This document shows, piece after piece, positions 39,751-48,977 of a stretch of 51,851 nt of DNA (its first letter is position 1; the number at the start of each line of letters is the position of its first letter). A program made the position numbers and the translations under genes. The notes below the pieces were generated by a model, which had not been told where the DNA came from, ran no database searches, and saw only the letters and a list, made by a program, of their open reading frames with translations. The stretch spans positions 1 to 51,851 of the forward strand of contig JAVBLE010000021.1 of the NCBI GenBank assembly GCA_031553685.1, read 5' to 3'. The DNA comes from JAFGVL01 sp031553685. GTDB taxonomy: Bacteria; Bacteroidota; Bacteroidia; Bacteroidales; Paludibacteraceae.

Positions 39751-40995
39751 TTATTGTTTCAAAGTAATAATCACAACTCGACGGTTTAAAGCCCTACCTT
39801 CAGGAGTATCATTAGAAGCAACTGGTTTAGATATTCCAAATCCTTCGCCAATAATACGAGAGTCTGAAATTCCTCTGTCTACCAAGTATTTCTTAACTGC
39901 TCTTACGCGTTGCTCTGACAATTTCTTATTAGTATCCTCATTACCTATACCATCCGTATGGCCTTCCAGTTTGATTTTAATGCTTCTATCGCTTTTCAGT
40001 TTTTCAGCCAAGTTGCCCAAAATAATATATGAATCGGCAGTTAAGTCAGTTGATGCACTTTGGAAATAAACAATCTCCGAACTTCGCTCAATAGCAGCTG
40101 CCTTTTGAGCACGCAATGTTTCGACATCCTTGCTTAAATTATCAACTGTATATTGCAATCCTGTTATAATATCTTTTACCGGAACACCATTTATACTATC
40201 TGAAGGATTGCTACGCTTCATATCCTCAAGCTCTTGTACATATCTGTTCAAAGAATTTTGAAGTTGTGAGTAATAATCCAACATTTCTTCTTTATCAACA
40301 GTATTCAACTTACACTTAGTTTTTTCGTAATCCATCAAACTTTGATTACGGATATTCTTAGCTCCACCAAATTTATAGCGTATATTTAAGTTTGCTGTAT
40401 AAAGGTTACGAACACCCGGATCTTCCATAAGAAGAGGTATCATGTGGGCATTTGAATACCAACGATATTGAGCTTGTGCGCCTATAGCAAAAGATGGGCT
40501 CACATTATACTCTAAACCTCCACTCATTGTTGCCGAAACGGTTTTGTTAAAACCATCACTCGAAAGAGAAACCCCACCAACTGAAAAATCATCAAAACCA
40601 CCATAACCTAAACCTATACCCGGCGAAATGTATGCGCCTAATTTTTGCCATTTACGACAAGGACTCAGCAAATTGGCAAGATTGACCGGAAATGTCAAGT
40701 TCACCTGTCCGGTTGTACTTGTAAAATCGTTTGTAATAAGCATTTGGTGCATGTACTCTAATCCCAAACCGAACAAAGGATTGAATGTTCGTTCAATCTC
40801 GACTCCAAACTCAGGACTTACCGATTGGTTAAACCACGAGGAACTTCTCGTTCCATACTGTAATGAAACTAATCCGGCTTTTCCAACGATAGACCATCTT
40901 GACCATTCATTTGGCTTTTCGTCTTCTTTTTGTTGAGCGGAAATACCACCAGCAAAAACTGCAATAAGTAATGAAAGTAAAACTAGTTTTTTCAT
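39751..40995 (-). CDS. OmpA-family outer-membrane protein
   Basis: A 414-residue protein with a signal peptide (1-20), then an N-terminal beta-barrel (about 32-212; WSIVGKAGLVSLQYGTRSSS, LGAYISPGIGLGYGGFDDF, ...YTANLNIRYKFGG). A short coiled segment follows (about 235-305). The C-terminal OmpA domain binds peptidoglycan (IKIKLEGHTDGIGNEDTNKK, LSEQRVRAVKKYLVDRGISD, EGRALNRRVVIITLKQ). It differs in linker from the 32763 protein, which has a longer charged region. A -7 box TATCTTTG lies at 41019-41026 on the minus strand. Confidence 0.9.
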   Translation of the reverse strand: MKKLVLLSLLIAVFAGGISAQQKEDEKPNEWSRWSIVGKAGLVSLQYGTRSSSWFNQSVSPEFGVEIERTFNPLFGLGLEYMHQMLITNDFTSTTGQVNLTFPVNLANLLSPCRKWQKLGAYISPGIGLGYGGFDDFSVGGVSLSSDGFNKTVSATMSGGLEYNVSPSFAIGAQAQYRWYSNAHMIPLLMEDPGVRNLYTANLNIRYKFGGAKNIRNQSLMDYEKTKCKLNTVDKEEMLDYYSQLQNSLNRYVQELEDMKRSNPSDSINGVPVKDIITGLQYTVDNLSKDVETLRAQKAAAIERSSEIVYFQSASTDLTADSYIILGNLAEKLKSDRSIKIKLEGHTDGIGNEDTNKKLSEQRVRAVKKYLVDRGISDSRIIGEGFGISKPVASNDTPEGRALNRRVVIITLKQ

Positions 40996-41094
40996 GTTTC
41001 TAACTTTTATATCCAGCGCAAAGATAACATAAATTTTTTATCTACTATTAATTACACAATAAATATTAAATATATGGTTTGTGAGATTTTTTAT

Positions 41095-42339
41095 TTATTT
41101 ATTTTTTTCTTTTGCAATGAATAGTGCATAGCAAAGGATGGTTACCAGGCATACAATTCCAATCCAATAGCTGGGGACATATCCGAAATTATCGACTAAT
41201 TTGCCTTGCAGTACGGGAACAATACCGCCACCGCATACCATCATCATGAAAATGCCGGATGCCATGTTGGTTTGTTTGCCTAATCCGTCGGTTGCTAAAA
41301 TGAATATGCATGTCCACATAACCGAAGTAAACAATCCAATGCCGGTGAATAGAAGGAGGCTGATGGGTACGGCTGTTGCTATGCCGGCTATGGTGAGGTT
41401 GATAGTATAGGTTTTGGGCAAAAGTATGGCGGTGAGAAACATTGCTAAGGTTATGGCAGTGGCTACGATAAGTTGCGGGCGGCTGGATAGTTTTTGTCCG
41501 ATTACTCCGCCCAACAGACGACCTATAAGCATGGTGATAAAGTATATGCTGACTACAAATCCGGCTACTTGAGGTGCTATATCTAAACCGCCAACTTCCG
41601 GGACTGATATCATGTACAGGAATGAGATACTTTGTGTGGCTACTTCGACGCCGACATAAAGGAATACAGATACAAGCCCGAAGATAAATTGCGAGGATAG
41701 CAGGGCGGAATAGTTGGGTTTTTCGTTTTTGTCCTGACTGATTTCCATGCGTGGGAAATTGACTAATGAAAGCACGATAAGTACCATCAGAATAACACCT
41801 GCCATAGTGTAAAGCAATGGATTGGCATCGGTTACCGATAGTGTTTCGATGGCTGCATTGCCGATAATAAACCCAACTACTACGGGTGCGAGAATGGCTC
41901 CAATGGCAAATGCCGATCCTCCGAAGTTCATGCGGCTATTGGCTCCTTCTTTGTTGCCGAGTGCTGCAATCATGGGGTTTACGATTACTTGCATGATTGT
42001 GATAGCACAGCCCAACACGAACATTCCGAATAAATAAAGCCATATCAACTCGTAATTTCCTCCGAAATATACTACCCAAACTCCCGAAAATAAGATGACA
42101 ACGGCTGCAATGGATGCTTTTTTGTATCCAATCTTGTTGACTACTATGGAGGCTGGGATGCCCATGGCAAAATAGGCAATGAAGAATGCGAAATTTCCTA
42201 ATTGCGAGGCAAATGTGGAAAGATCGAATTGTATTTGTATTACTTTTGAAAACGGGTTGTTGAGCCCTGTAGTAAAAGCGATGAGGAAGTACAGCAAGTA
42301 CATCATCATCAAAGGTATAAGGTATGCGTTTTTTTTCAT
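41095..42339 (-). CDS. FHS-family sugar permease (FucP/GluP-like MFS)
   Basis: A 414-residue transporter with 12 helices. The opening YLIPLMMMYLLYFLIAFTTG and LNNPFSKVIQIQFDLSTFAS is the FucP-family pattern, as are ANSRMNFGGSAFAIGAILAP and the C-terminal ATDGLGKQTNMASGIFMMMV and CGGGIVPVLQGKLVDNFGYV. Such proteins import fucose, glucose or galactose with protons. The ATG at 42339 (MKKNAYLIP) is chosen over an upstream TTG at 42366. It follows the S9-like gene by 54 bp on the same strand. Confidence 0.9.
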   Translation of the reverse strand: MKKNAYLIPLMMMYLLYFLIAFTTGLNNPFSKVIQIQFDLSTFASQLGNFAFFIAYFAMGIPASIVVNKIGYKKASIAAVVILFSGVWVVYFGGNYELIWLYLFGMFVLGCAITIMQVIVNPMIAALGNKEGANSRMNFGGSAFAIGAILAPVVVGFIIGNAAIETLSVTDANPLLYTMAGVILMVLIVLSLVNFPRMEISQDKNEKPNYSALLSSQFIFGLVSVFLYVGVEVATQSISFLYMISVPEVGGLDIAPQVAGFVVSIYFITMLIGRLLGGVIGQKLSSRPQLIVATAITLAMFLTAILLPKTYTINLTIAGIATAVPISLLLFTGIGLFTSVMWTCIFILATDGLGKQTNMASGIFMMMVCGGGIVPVLQGKLVDNFGYVPSYWIGIVCLVTILCYALFIAKEKNK

Positions 42340-42393
42340 GATGTTTTTATTAAAGGGATAGAACAAAAACTAATGACTTTGAACAGGCAAATT

Positions 42394-44463
42394 CTATTTT
42401 AAGCTTTGTGCAAAAAAATCAACTATATGCTGATACATGTGTGCGCAAGTTTTTGCATCAAAATTGTGTCCTTGATCAGGATATATTTGCATATCGAATT
42501 GCTTGCCGGCTTCGATTAATGCATTGGCATAATTATATGTTTGTTGCACAAGTACTTCTTTATCAGCAGTTCCGTGAATTAATAACAACTTCCCATTCAT
42601 TTTTTCAGTTAAGTTAACCGGCGAATTATCATACGCAGCAGCGCTTTCTTGTGGGCGTTTGAGGTATCGTTCGATATTTGCTGAACTGAATAATTTAAAA
42701 TCTGTAACCGGTGCAATCACTACTCCGGCTGCAAAAATTGTTTCGCCTGTACTCATTGATTGTAAAGCAGCAGAGGTATTGTAATTGTCGGCATAAATTC
42801 CTATCTTGTTTTTATCGACATAGTTTAATGAACCAATGTGTTTGGAAACAGCAATCAGATCGGAAGAAGTTTGGATAAAGCTTTGAGAATTTATGCAAAC
42901 AACAATAAATCCGTTGGAAACAAATAATTGCTCTATCCCAACTTTAAAACAATCGGACACACAGCCTTGCAATAAGATAACCGGATATTTTTTTGTTTCT
43001 GAAAAATCAGACGGTTTTAAAATATAAGCCGAAAGATTATTTATTGTTGTAAATTCTTTTTTAGCTAATGATGAGGCTTTTCGTGCTAATTCTTCATTTT
43101 TTTCTAAAATGCTGATTTCCTTGCCTGAGGTGTTGCAAATGCTGTAAACTGACGGTGCGTTTGCAGTCGAATATTTTTTAATGAAATAACTATATTGGCT
43201 GCCGAATTCAGCATGGCTTACGCCTTTGTTTTCACTCAAAAGTGTTGGTTTTCCTCCTTTCAAATCGACACTGTAAATCTCCCGACCTGTTGGCGATATA
43301 GCTGCCGCTTGATAATATACCAGCTTCTTTATCGAATCGTAGCCATAAAACTTGCATACATCATATTTTCCGGTGGTAAGTTGCTTGTTTAGAAGTCCAT
43401 TGGCATTGTGTAGAAATAATTGACGGAATCCATCTTTTTTATTCGCAAAAGTAAATTTCCCATCGTTAAGGAATTGTACAAAATCAAGATTTTTATAATC
43501 GAAATAATCTTCTGAGGTTTCGCTCAAAATCACTTTGGCAATCATCGATTTGCAGTTGACGGAATACATCTTCATTTGGCGTTGGTTGCGATCGAGTGTA
43601 AAGATGGCTACATTCTCGGCATCATTCGTCCATTTGATGCGCGGAATGTAAAAATCCTCTTCGGGCAAATCTACTTTTTTAGTTGATTTGTAATAAGCAT
43701 CAAAAATATAAACCACCGGTTTGGGATTGGCAGTCCCAGCTTTGGGATATTTGAATAAAGTGGTTTTTGTGTATGGTTCTTTGCCAAAAAGTTGGATTAT
43801 CTCCAAAGCTACATCCGTTTCGTCCAGACCGACATAGGCAACCTGGCGGCTGTCGGGCGACCATGCAATCAGGTTTGTAGCATCAAAAGCTGTCTCATAT
43901 AATGGATCAGTTATACCGTTTACAAAAGTTTTATTGTAAATAGCTTTGCTTACGGGCGATTCGGTTTCATAAGCCAATTTTTTCAGAAATAAATCGTTGC
44001 CACGACCAAACACTACATTTTGACCATCGGGTGAAAAGACAGGATCGCGTTGCTTGCCAATGCTGTCTGAAAGAGCATCTAAACGATTGCGATCAATGTC
44101 GAATACATAATAATCGGCAACAAAAGATTTTGCACCAACTTTTTCCGAATTATTGTAAATTAACATTTTCTTTTCGCGTTGGTCAACGATAAATCCTTCA
44201 ATATGGTTTACTTTTTTACCTTTAGTAGCCGATGCGTCAAATAATATTTGCTCCTGTTTTCCGGTTTTGAACGAATATTTTGTGATTTTCTTTCCATCTG
44301 CCGAAAGTTGTGCATAGGATTCGCCACTGCGAAAAGTATAAATTTGCGTTGGCTTTTTATTCTCGTAAGCACCATTGGCAATATCTTTGGCTAAATTATC
44401 TTTGGCAGATAAAAAAGTAAGGCAGGTAAAAAAAGCAACGGCTAAAACAGATATTTTTTTCAT
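42394..44463 (-). CDS. S9-family (DPP IV-like) exported protein without catalytic Ser
   Basis: A 689-residue exported protein with a signal peptide (1-20). A beta-propeller domain spans about 25-455 (repeats such as RDPVFSPDGQNVVFGRGNDL and LIAWSPDSRQVAYVGL) and an alpha/beta-hydrolase domain about 470-689. The Asp (LLLIHGTADKEV, about 634) and His (YPDQGHNFD, about 666) of the triad are present. The nucleophile elbow that should read GWSYGG is ADNYNT (558-563), so Ser is replaced by Asn560, and the oxyanion YxGP loop is LLQGCVSDC. Peptidase activity is therefore unlikely. The ATG at 44463 follows the -7 box TACATTTG (44490-44497). Confidence 0.88.
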   Translation of the reverse strand: MKKISVLAVAFFTCLTFLSAKDNLAKDIANGAYENKKPTQIYTFRSGESYAQLSADGKKITKYSFKTGKQEQILFDASATKGKKVNHIEGFIVDQREKKMLIYNNSEKVGAKSFVADYYVFDIDRNRLDALSDSIGKQRDPVFSPDGQNVVFGRGNDLFLKKLAYETESPVSKAIYNKTFVNGITDPLYETAFDATNLIAWSPDSRQVAYVGLDETDVALEIIQLFGKEPYTKTTLFKYPKAGTANPKPVVYIFDAYYKSTKKVDLPEEDFYIPRIKWTNDAENVAIFTLDRNQRQMKMYSVNCKSMIAKVILSETSEDYFDYKNLDFVQFLNDGKFTFANKKDGFRQLFLHNANGLLNKQLTTGKYDVCKFYGYDSIKKLVYYQAAAISPTGREIYSVDLKGGKPTLLSENKGVSHAEFGSQYSYFIKKYSTANAPSVYSICNTSGKEISILEKNEELARKASSLAKKEFTTINNLSAYILKPSDFSETKKYPVILLQGCVSDCFKVGIEQLFVSNGFIVVCINSQSFIQTSSDLIAVSKHIGSLNYVDKNKIGIYADNYNTSAALQSMSTGETIFAAGVVIAPVTDFKLFSSANIERYLKRPQESAAAYDNSPVNLTEKMNGKLLLIHGTADKEVLVQQTYNYANALIEAGKQFDMQIYPDQGHNFDAKTCAHMYQHIVDFFAQSLK

Positions 44464-44618
44464 TTGGAGAAATTTTACTTGTTGAAATGCAAATGTACTA
44501 AATTTGATGATAAAACATATATTCGAGTACAAATTAGGTATAATAATCTTAAAATTTCATTAACACATTATTATTTATGTAGTTTTTATTTTACTTTTGC
44601 TTTATTAAAAGTATTAAT

Positions 44619-45356
44619 ATGTCTGATAGTATTGTAATAATTCCAACCTATAACGAAAAGGAAAATGTAGAAAACATTATCCGAGCTGTTTTCGGATTAC
44701 CTAAAACATTTGAGGTACTGATTATCGACGATGGTTCGCCCGATGGAACAGCTCATATTGTAAAGGCGTTGCAAGTCGAATTTCCGGATAAGTTGCATCT
44801 GGTTGAGCGCAAAGGAAAACTTGGGCTTGGGACGGCTTATATTGCCGGTTTTCGTTGGGCTATCGAACACGGGTATGATTTCATTTTTGAGATGGATGCC
44901 GATTTTTCGCATAACCCGAACGATTTGCTTAAACTATACGAAGCCTGCTACTCGCAAGGTGCCGATCTTTCGATAGGTTCGCGTTATGTAAACGGCGTGA
45001 ATGTGGTGAATTGGCCTATGGGACGCGTTTTGATGTCATATTTTGCTTCCAAATATGTTCGTTGCGTGTTAGGTATGAAAGTGAACGATACTACAGCCGG
45101 ATTTGTGTGCTATCGGCGTCAAACACTTGAAGCGATTGATTTTGATAAAATCAAATTCAAAGGATATGCATTTCAGATTGAGATGAAATTTACAGCATAT
45201 AAGCTCGGGTTTAAAATTATAGAAGTCCCTATTGTTTTTACCAACCGTGTGTTGGGCGAGTCGAAAATGAGCGGCGGTATTTTTGCCGAAGGAATTTTTG
45301 GGGTAATGCGATTGAAAATGAAAAGCATTTTTCACCCATATACAAAAGTGAAATAG
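44619..45356 (+). CDS. polyprenol monophosphomannose synthase-like GT2
   Basis: A 245-residue soluble GT2 enzyme of the Dpm1 class that should transfer a sugar (usually mannose) from a nucleotide donor to a polyprenyl phosphate. Blocks: IIPTYNEKENVENIIRAVFG (6-25), IDDGSPDGTAHIVKAL (36-51), the DxD-bearing FEMDADFSHNPNDLLKLYEA (88-107), SIGSRYVNGVNVVNWP, and the acceptor-side FTNRVLGESKMSGGIFAEGI. No membrane helices, as in soluble Dpm1. A TACTTTTG box at 44592-44599 precedes it. Confidence 0.88.
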   Translation: MSDSIVIIPTYNEKENVENIIRAVFGLPKTFEVLIIDDGSPDGTAHIVKALQVEFPDKLHLVERKGKLGLGTAYIAGFRWAIEHGYDFIFEMDADFSHNPNDLLKLYEACYSQGADLSIGSRYVNGVNVVNWPMGRVLMSYFASKYVRCVLGMKVNDTTAGFVCYRRQTLEAIDFDKIKFKGYAFQIEMKFTAYKLGFKIIEVPIVFTNRVLGESKMSGGIFAEGIFGVMRLKMKSIFHPYTKVK

Positions 45357-45374
45357 AAACTTTTTTACAAAAAA

Positions 45375-45411
45375 AAACGCAGAATTGGATTTCCGGTTCT
45401 GCGTTTCGTTT
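45375..45411 (+). terminator. terminator after the GT2 gene
   Basis: A 10-bp stem aaacgcagaa / ttctgcgttt (45375-45384 with 45397-45406) followed by CGTTTTT. Confidence 0.8.
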
Positions 45412-45445
45412 TTAGAAAAAGCGTATTTTTGTAAAAAAAAGAAAA

Positions 45446-46780
45446 ATGACACTCATCCATAATGCTACCATAGTAAACGAACACAAAATTTTTACAGGTT
45501 CGGTTTTAATCGAAAATGAAAAAATCAGCAAAATATTTGAAGGAGAAGTTCCACAAGATATTTTGCAACAAGCAAAAATAATTGATGCTACCGGCAAATA
45601 TCTGCTTCCCGGAGCGATTGACGACCATGTGCATTTTCGCGAACCTGGACTTACACACAAAGGCGACATTATATCCGAAAGCCGAGCTGCAGTGGCGGGT
45701 GGTATAACTTCCTACATGGACATGCCAAACACCATTCCACAAACAACCACCATCGAATTGTTGGAACAAAAAACGACTTTGGCTGCCGAAAAGTCCTTGG
45801 CAAATTACAGTTTTTATTTAGGGGCAACCAATGATAATTTGCAGGAAATAAAGAAAATAAATCCAAAAACGGTTTGTGGAGTAAAGCTTTTTATGGGTTC
45901 GTCTACCGGTAATATGTTGGTAAACGAGCAGCCTTTTTTGGAAAAAATATTTGCCGAAAGCCCTGTTTTACTAATGATTCATGCCGAAGATGACGCGATA
46001 ATTAAAACTAACGCCGACCGATACAAACAAGAATTTGGCGACGAGCTGCCCATAAGTTATCATTCAGCCATTCGATCGGAAGAAGCTTGTTATAAAGCAA
46101 CTGCACAAGCTATTGAACTTGCCGTAAAACACAATAGCCGGGCGCATATCGCCCATATTTCGACAGCAAAAGAACTGTCGCTCTTCGACTATAAAACGCC
46201 GCTTGTCAAAAAGCGGATTACTGCCGAAACCTGTCCACAATACCTTTGGTTTGACGACAGCGACTATGAATGGTTGGGGGCGGGCATAAAATGTAATCCG
46301 GCAATCAAAACGAAAGCCGATAAGCAGGCTCTTGTCAAAGCGTTGTCGGACAACACGATAGATTTAATCGGTACCGATCATGCTCCACATTTATTATCCG
46401 AAAAAACGGGTAGTTATTGGAAGGCAGTTTCGGGCACTCCGCAAATACAATATGCTTTGCCTTTGATGCTCGAATTATTTGCGAAAGGAAAAATCAGCCT
46501 GGAAATGGTAGCTCAAAAGATGTGTCATGCCCCGGCAGAATTGTTTCGCATAGAAAAACGCGGATTTATCCGTGCAGGTTATTTTGCCGACCTTGTGCTT
46601 GTGGAAAAAAATGATTGGACAGTTTCTACGGATACTATATTAAGCAGATGTGGCTGGTCGCCTTACGAAGGTGTAAGTTTTAAACATAAAATAACACACA
46701 CTTTTGTAAATGGTAATTTAGTATATAAGGATGGTGAATTCGACGAGTTAGTAAACGGCAAACAACTTAATTTCAATTAA
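45446..46780 (+). CDS. pyrC: dihydroorotase, class I
   Basis: A 444-residue amidohydrolase that closes carbamoyl-aspartate to dihydroorotate in pyrimidine synthesis. The zinc motif DDHVHFREPGLTHKGDII is near 58-75. GVKLFMGSSTGNMLVNEQPF carries a conserved Lys, and LLMIHAEDD, RAHIAHISTAKELSLFD and DLIGTDHAPH supply further metal ligands. Length is typical of the class I enzyme. The box TATTTTTG (45424-45431) gives a start of transcription about 8 nt before the ATG. The next gene follows after one base. Confidence 0.95.
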   Translation: MTLIHNATIVNEHKIFTGSVLIENEKISKIFEGEVPQDILQQAKIIDATGKYLLPGAIDDHVHFREPGLTHKGDIISESRAAVAGGITSYMDMPNTIPQTTTIELLEQKTTLAAEKSLANYSFYLGATNDNLQEIKKINPKTVCGVKLFMGSSTGNMLVNEQPFLEKIFAESPVLLMIHAEDDAIIKTNADRYKQEFGDELPISYHSAIRSEEACYKATAQAIELAVKHNSRAHIAHISTAKELSLFDYKTPLVKKRITAETCPQYLWFDDSDYEWLGAGIKCNPAIKTKADKQALVKALSDNTIDLIGTDHAPHLLSEKTGSYWKAVSGTPQIQYALPLMLELFAKGKISLEMVAQKMCHAPAELFRIEKRGFIRAGYFADLVLVEKNDWTVSTDTILSRCGWSPYEGVSFKHKITHTFVNGNLVYKDGEFDELVNGKQLNFN

Positions 46781-46781
46781 A

Positions 46782-47231
46782 ATGAATACAATTTATTACA
46801 AATCACCTGTTGGATTATTAGAAATAATCGGGGAATCGGAATTTATTACCATAGTTCGTTTGGTGAAAACCAAGACAAGCGAGGAATCTAATTGGGAAAC
46901 GGGCAAGTTATGTGTAAAACAACTGGAAGAATATTTTTCAAAAAAAAGAAAACAATTCGACTTACCACTTCAACCTCAAGGGACATCTTTCCAACAAACG
47001 GTTTGGCAAGCATTGTTGCAAATCCCATTTGGAAAAACTATTTCATACGGCGAATTGGCAAAAAATATTGGTAATTCAAAAGCAAGCCGTGCTGTGGGTG
47101 GCGCCAACAACCGTAATCCGATACCGATTATCATACCTTGTCATCGGGTGGTGGGTTCAAACGGAAGTTTAACCGGATATGCTTTAGGGTTGGATATGAA
47201 GGAATTTTTACTCAAGTTGGAACGCAATTGA
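46782..47231 (+). CDS. ogt: methylated-DNA-protein-cysteine methyltransferase
   Basis: A 149-residue DNA repair protein that removes alkyl groups from O6-alkylguanine onto its own Cys. The C-terminal half has GTSFQQTVWQALLQIPFGKT, SYGELAKNIGNSKASRAVGG, the active site IPIIIPCHRVVGSNGSLTGY (Cys near 124) and ALGLDMKEFLLKLE. The N-terminus MNTIYYKSPVGLLEIIGESE is the usual short sheet. It begins one base after the pyrC stop, so the two are co-transcribed. Confidence 0.95.
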   Translation: MNTIYYKSPVGLLEIIGESEFITIVRLVKTKTSEESNWETGKLCVKQLEEYFSKKRKQFDLPLQPQGTSFQQTVWQALLQIPFGKTISYGELAKNIGNSKASRAVGGANNRNPIPIIIPCHRVVGSNGSLTGYALGLDMKEFLLKLERN

Positions 47232-47239
47232 TAGAAAAC

Positions 47240-47274
47240 AAAAATCCTGAAAGGTAAACCTTTCAGGATTTTTT
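47240..47274 (+). terminator. terminator after pyrC-ogt
   Basis: A 15-bp perfect stem (47240-47254 with 47259-47273, aaaaatcctgaaagg and its complement), a 4-nt loop and a T run. It sits between ogt and the convergent tRNA-Asp. Confidence 0.92.
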
Positions 47275-47296
47275 GAAATGATGGACTTTGTCTTGG

Positions 47297-47370
47297 CGGT
47301 ATGGACGGGACTCGAACCCGCGACCCCCTGCGTGACAGGCAGGTATTCTAACCAACTGAACTACCACACC
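47297..47370 (-). tRNA. tRNA-Asp (GTC)
   Basis: The acceptor arms GGTGTGG (47370-47364) and CCATACC (47304-47298) pair with one G-T pair; discriminator G. The anticodon stem CCTGC/GCAGG encloses CTGTCAC, so the anticodon is GTC. The T-arm reads GCGGGTTCGAGTCCCGT. Its -7 box TACCTTTG lies at 47388-47395 on the minus strand, so host DNA extends at least to about 47420. Confidence 0.96.
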
Positions 47371-47602
47371 ATTTTTGTTTTGCGTTGCAAAGGTAGCGTA
47401 ATTTTTCATATCTGCAATAGCTGTCAAAAAGATTTTTTAAAATTATTCTCTATAGCCCTATTTATAAGGGACTTCTGTAAATTGCTTTCTTTGGAAAAAT
47501 GGAATAATTAAGGGTAGTTTGATGTTCTTGAAAGATGTTTTTATAGTTGAAAACTAAAAATAAGATAGAAAAACAGTCTAAAATCACTTCTTTTTGCAAT
47601 GT

Positions 47603-47675
47603 CCTAAAAGTGCCTATTTTAGGTAGTTTGTGGGATTTTGTTTAAACCAGTGTTTAAACCAGAAATGTTTAAACC
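47603..47675 (+). promoter_or_regulatory. inverted repeat and three GTTTAAACC repeats before the integrase
   Basis: Upstream of the integrase start are an inverted repeat cctaaaa/ttttagg (47603-47609 and 47617-47623), a TAGTTTG -7-like box, and three direct GTTTAAACC copies at 47640, 47652 and 47667. The last two repeats lie just before or within the longest possible reading of the integrase. They look like binding sites for the integrase arm domain or a regulator. The rest of 47371-47694 shows no gene. Confidence 0.6.
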
Positions 47676-47694
47676 GAGACTTAAAACAAGATTA

Positions 47695-48909
47695 ATGAGT
47701 ACAACGGTAAACATTATATGTTATAAGTCTAAAACACTTAAAAATGGGGAACACCCTTTAATGTTGAGAATCTGTAAAGACAGAAAAACAAAATATCAGA
47801 GTTTAGGTATCTCTATAAAATCAGAACATTGGGACTTTACCAGAAACCGACCTAAACCTATATGCCCAAACAAAGACCTAATCAATAAGATTATCCTTGA
47901 CAAAGAACTTCAATTCCAGAAACAAATATTGGAGCTAAAATCAGATGACAAAGAGTTTACGGCTTCTACCTTAATTGCTCCTAAAATTAGAGTAAAACAA
48001 AAGACAGTAGGAGAGTTCTATGATGAATTAGTAAAAGAATTAGATGCTACCAATAAGATTGGTAATGCCAGAGTGTATGAAACCTCTTATAAATCTTTGA
48101 AAACATATACCAATAGTGAATTGGATATTCCTTTTTCTCATATTGATGTTGAGTTCTTGAAAGGTTATGAAAAATGGCTAAGGCAAAAGAACTGTGCGGA
48201 AACAAGTATGAACTTATATCTTAGGACTGTAAGAAGTGTTTATAATAGAGCTATTGATGCCAAACATGCTAAGAAAGCTACTTACCCTTTTGATGAATAT
48301 AAGGTCTCTAAATTCAGCATTAAAACAGAAAAGAGAGCTATCCCTAAAGATGTTGTAAAACAGATAATGAATTTAGATGTGAGCAAGGAAAGTGAATATG
48401 TACAGTTTAGCAAAGATTTATTTGTTTTTAGCTACCTATGTAGTGGGATTAACTTTGCAGATATGGCTAACCTGAAAACTACCAACATAGTAGAAAACAG
48501 GCTTGTTTATATCAGAAAGAAAACCAAGAAGAAAATAAATATCCCTTTATGTGAAGAAGCTAAAAGCATATTGAATAAGTATCTTGAAAGTTCATCTATG
48601 AGAGGCTATATTTTTCCCATTTTTGACAAAGCTATTCATCAAACTGATATGCAAAGGCATTACAGAAGACAAAAAGTATTGCTCAAAGTCAATCATGGTT
48701 TGAAGAAAATTGCTGAAATTTTAGGCATTACAGCTAATTTAACAACCTATGTTGCCAGGCACAGCTATGCCACTGTTTTGAAAAATTCAGGAGTAAATAT
48801 AGCTTTGATTGGGGAAACGCTGGGGCATTCTGATTTAAAGACTACGCAGATATATTTAGATAGTTTTGAGAACAGTCAGATTGATGAGGCTTTAGAAAAT
48901 CTATTGTGA
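47695..48909 (+). CDS. tyrosine-family site-specific integrase
   Basis: A 404-residue recombinase (from the ATG at 47695, MSTTVNIICYKSKTLKNGEH). An N-terminal arm-binding domain (1-90) precedes a SAM-like core-binding domain (about 105-205, TVGEFYDELVKELDATNK). The catalytic domain (about 220-400) has TTYVARHSYATVLKNSGVNI with the HxxR-type box, then IGETLGHSDLKTTQIYLDSF with His and the Tyr nucleophile. Box I reads CSGINFADMANL, with Asn where most members have Arg, a change also known in the CTnDOT branch. It should excise and integrate the element. An ATG at 47665 would add ten residues. Confidence 0.92.
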   Translation: MSTTVNIICYKSKTLKNGEHPLMLRICKDRKTKYQSLGISIKSEHWDFTRNRPKPICPNKDLINKIILDKELQFQKQILELKSDDKEFTASTLIAPKIRVKQKTVGEFYDELVKELDATNKIGNARVYETSYKSLKTYTNSELDIPFSHIDVEFLKGYEKWLRQKNCAETSMNLYLRTVRSVYNRAIDAKHAKKATYPFDEYKVSKFSIKTEKRAIPKDVVKQIMNLDVSKESEYVQFSKDLFVFSYLCSGINFADMANLKTTNIVENRLVYIRKKTKKKINIPLCEEAKSILNKYLESSSMRGYIFPIFDKAIHQTDMQRHYRRQKVLLKVNHGLKKIAEILGITANLTTYVARHSYATVLKNSGVNIALIGETLGHSDLKTTQIYLDSFENSQIDEALENLL

Positions 48910-48931
48910 TGTGCAGGTAAGTTAAGAAATG

Positions 48932-48962
48932 ATTGTTCTTTGGAAGTAGTTTTTTACTTTTG
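48932..48962 (+). promoter_or_regulatory. promoter of the 48978 gene
   Basis: ATTG (48932-48935), 19 nt, TACTTTTG (48955-48962). The predicted start near 48969 is 9 nt before the ATG at 48978, and argues against the longer frame from 48933. Confidence 0.65.
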
Positions 48963-48977
48963 CAGAAATTAGTGATT

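Noticed and set aside
47297..47370. tRNA-Asp as the attachment site of the integrative element
   Set aside because: The element lies on the 5' side of the tRNA and the tRNA's own promoter is intact between them. Integrases normally use the tRNA 3' end, and no repeat of it is seen near the integrase.
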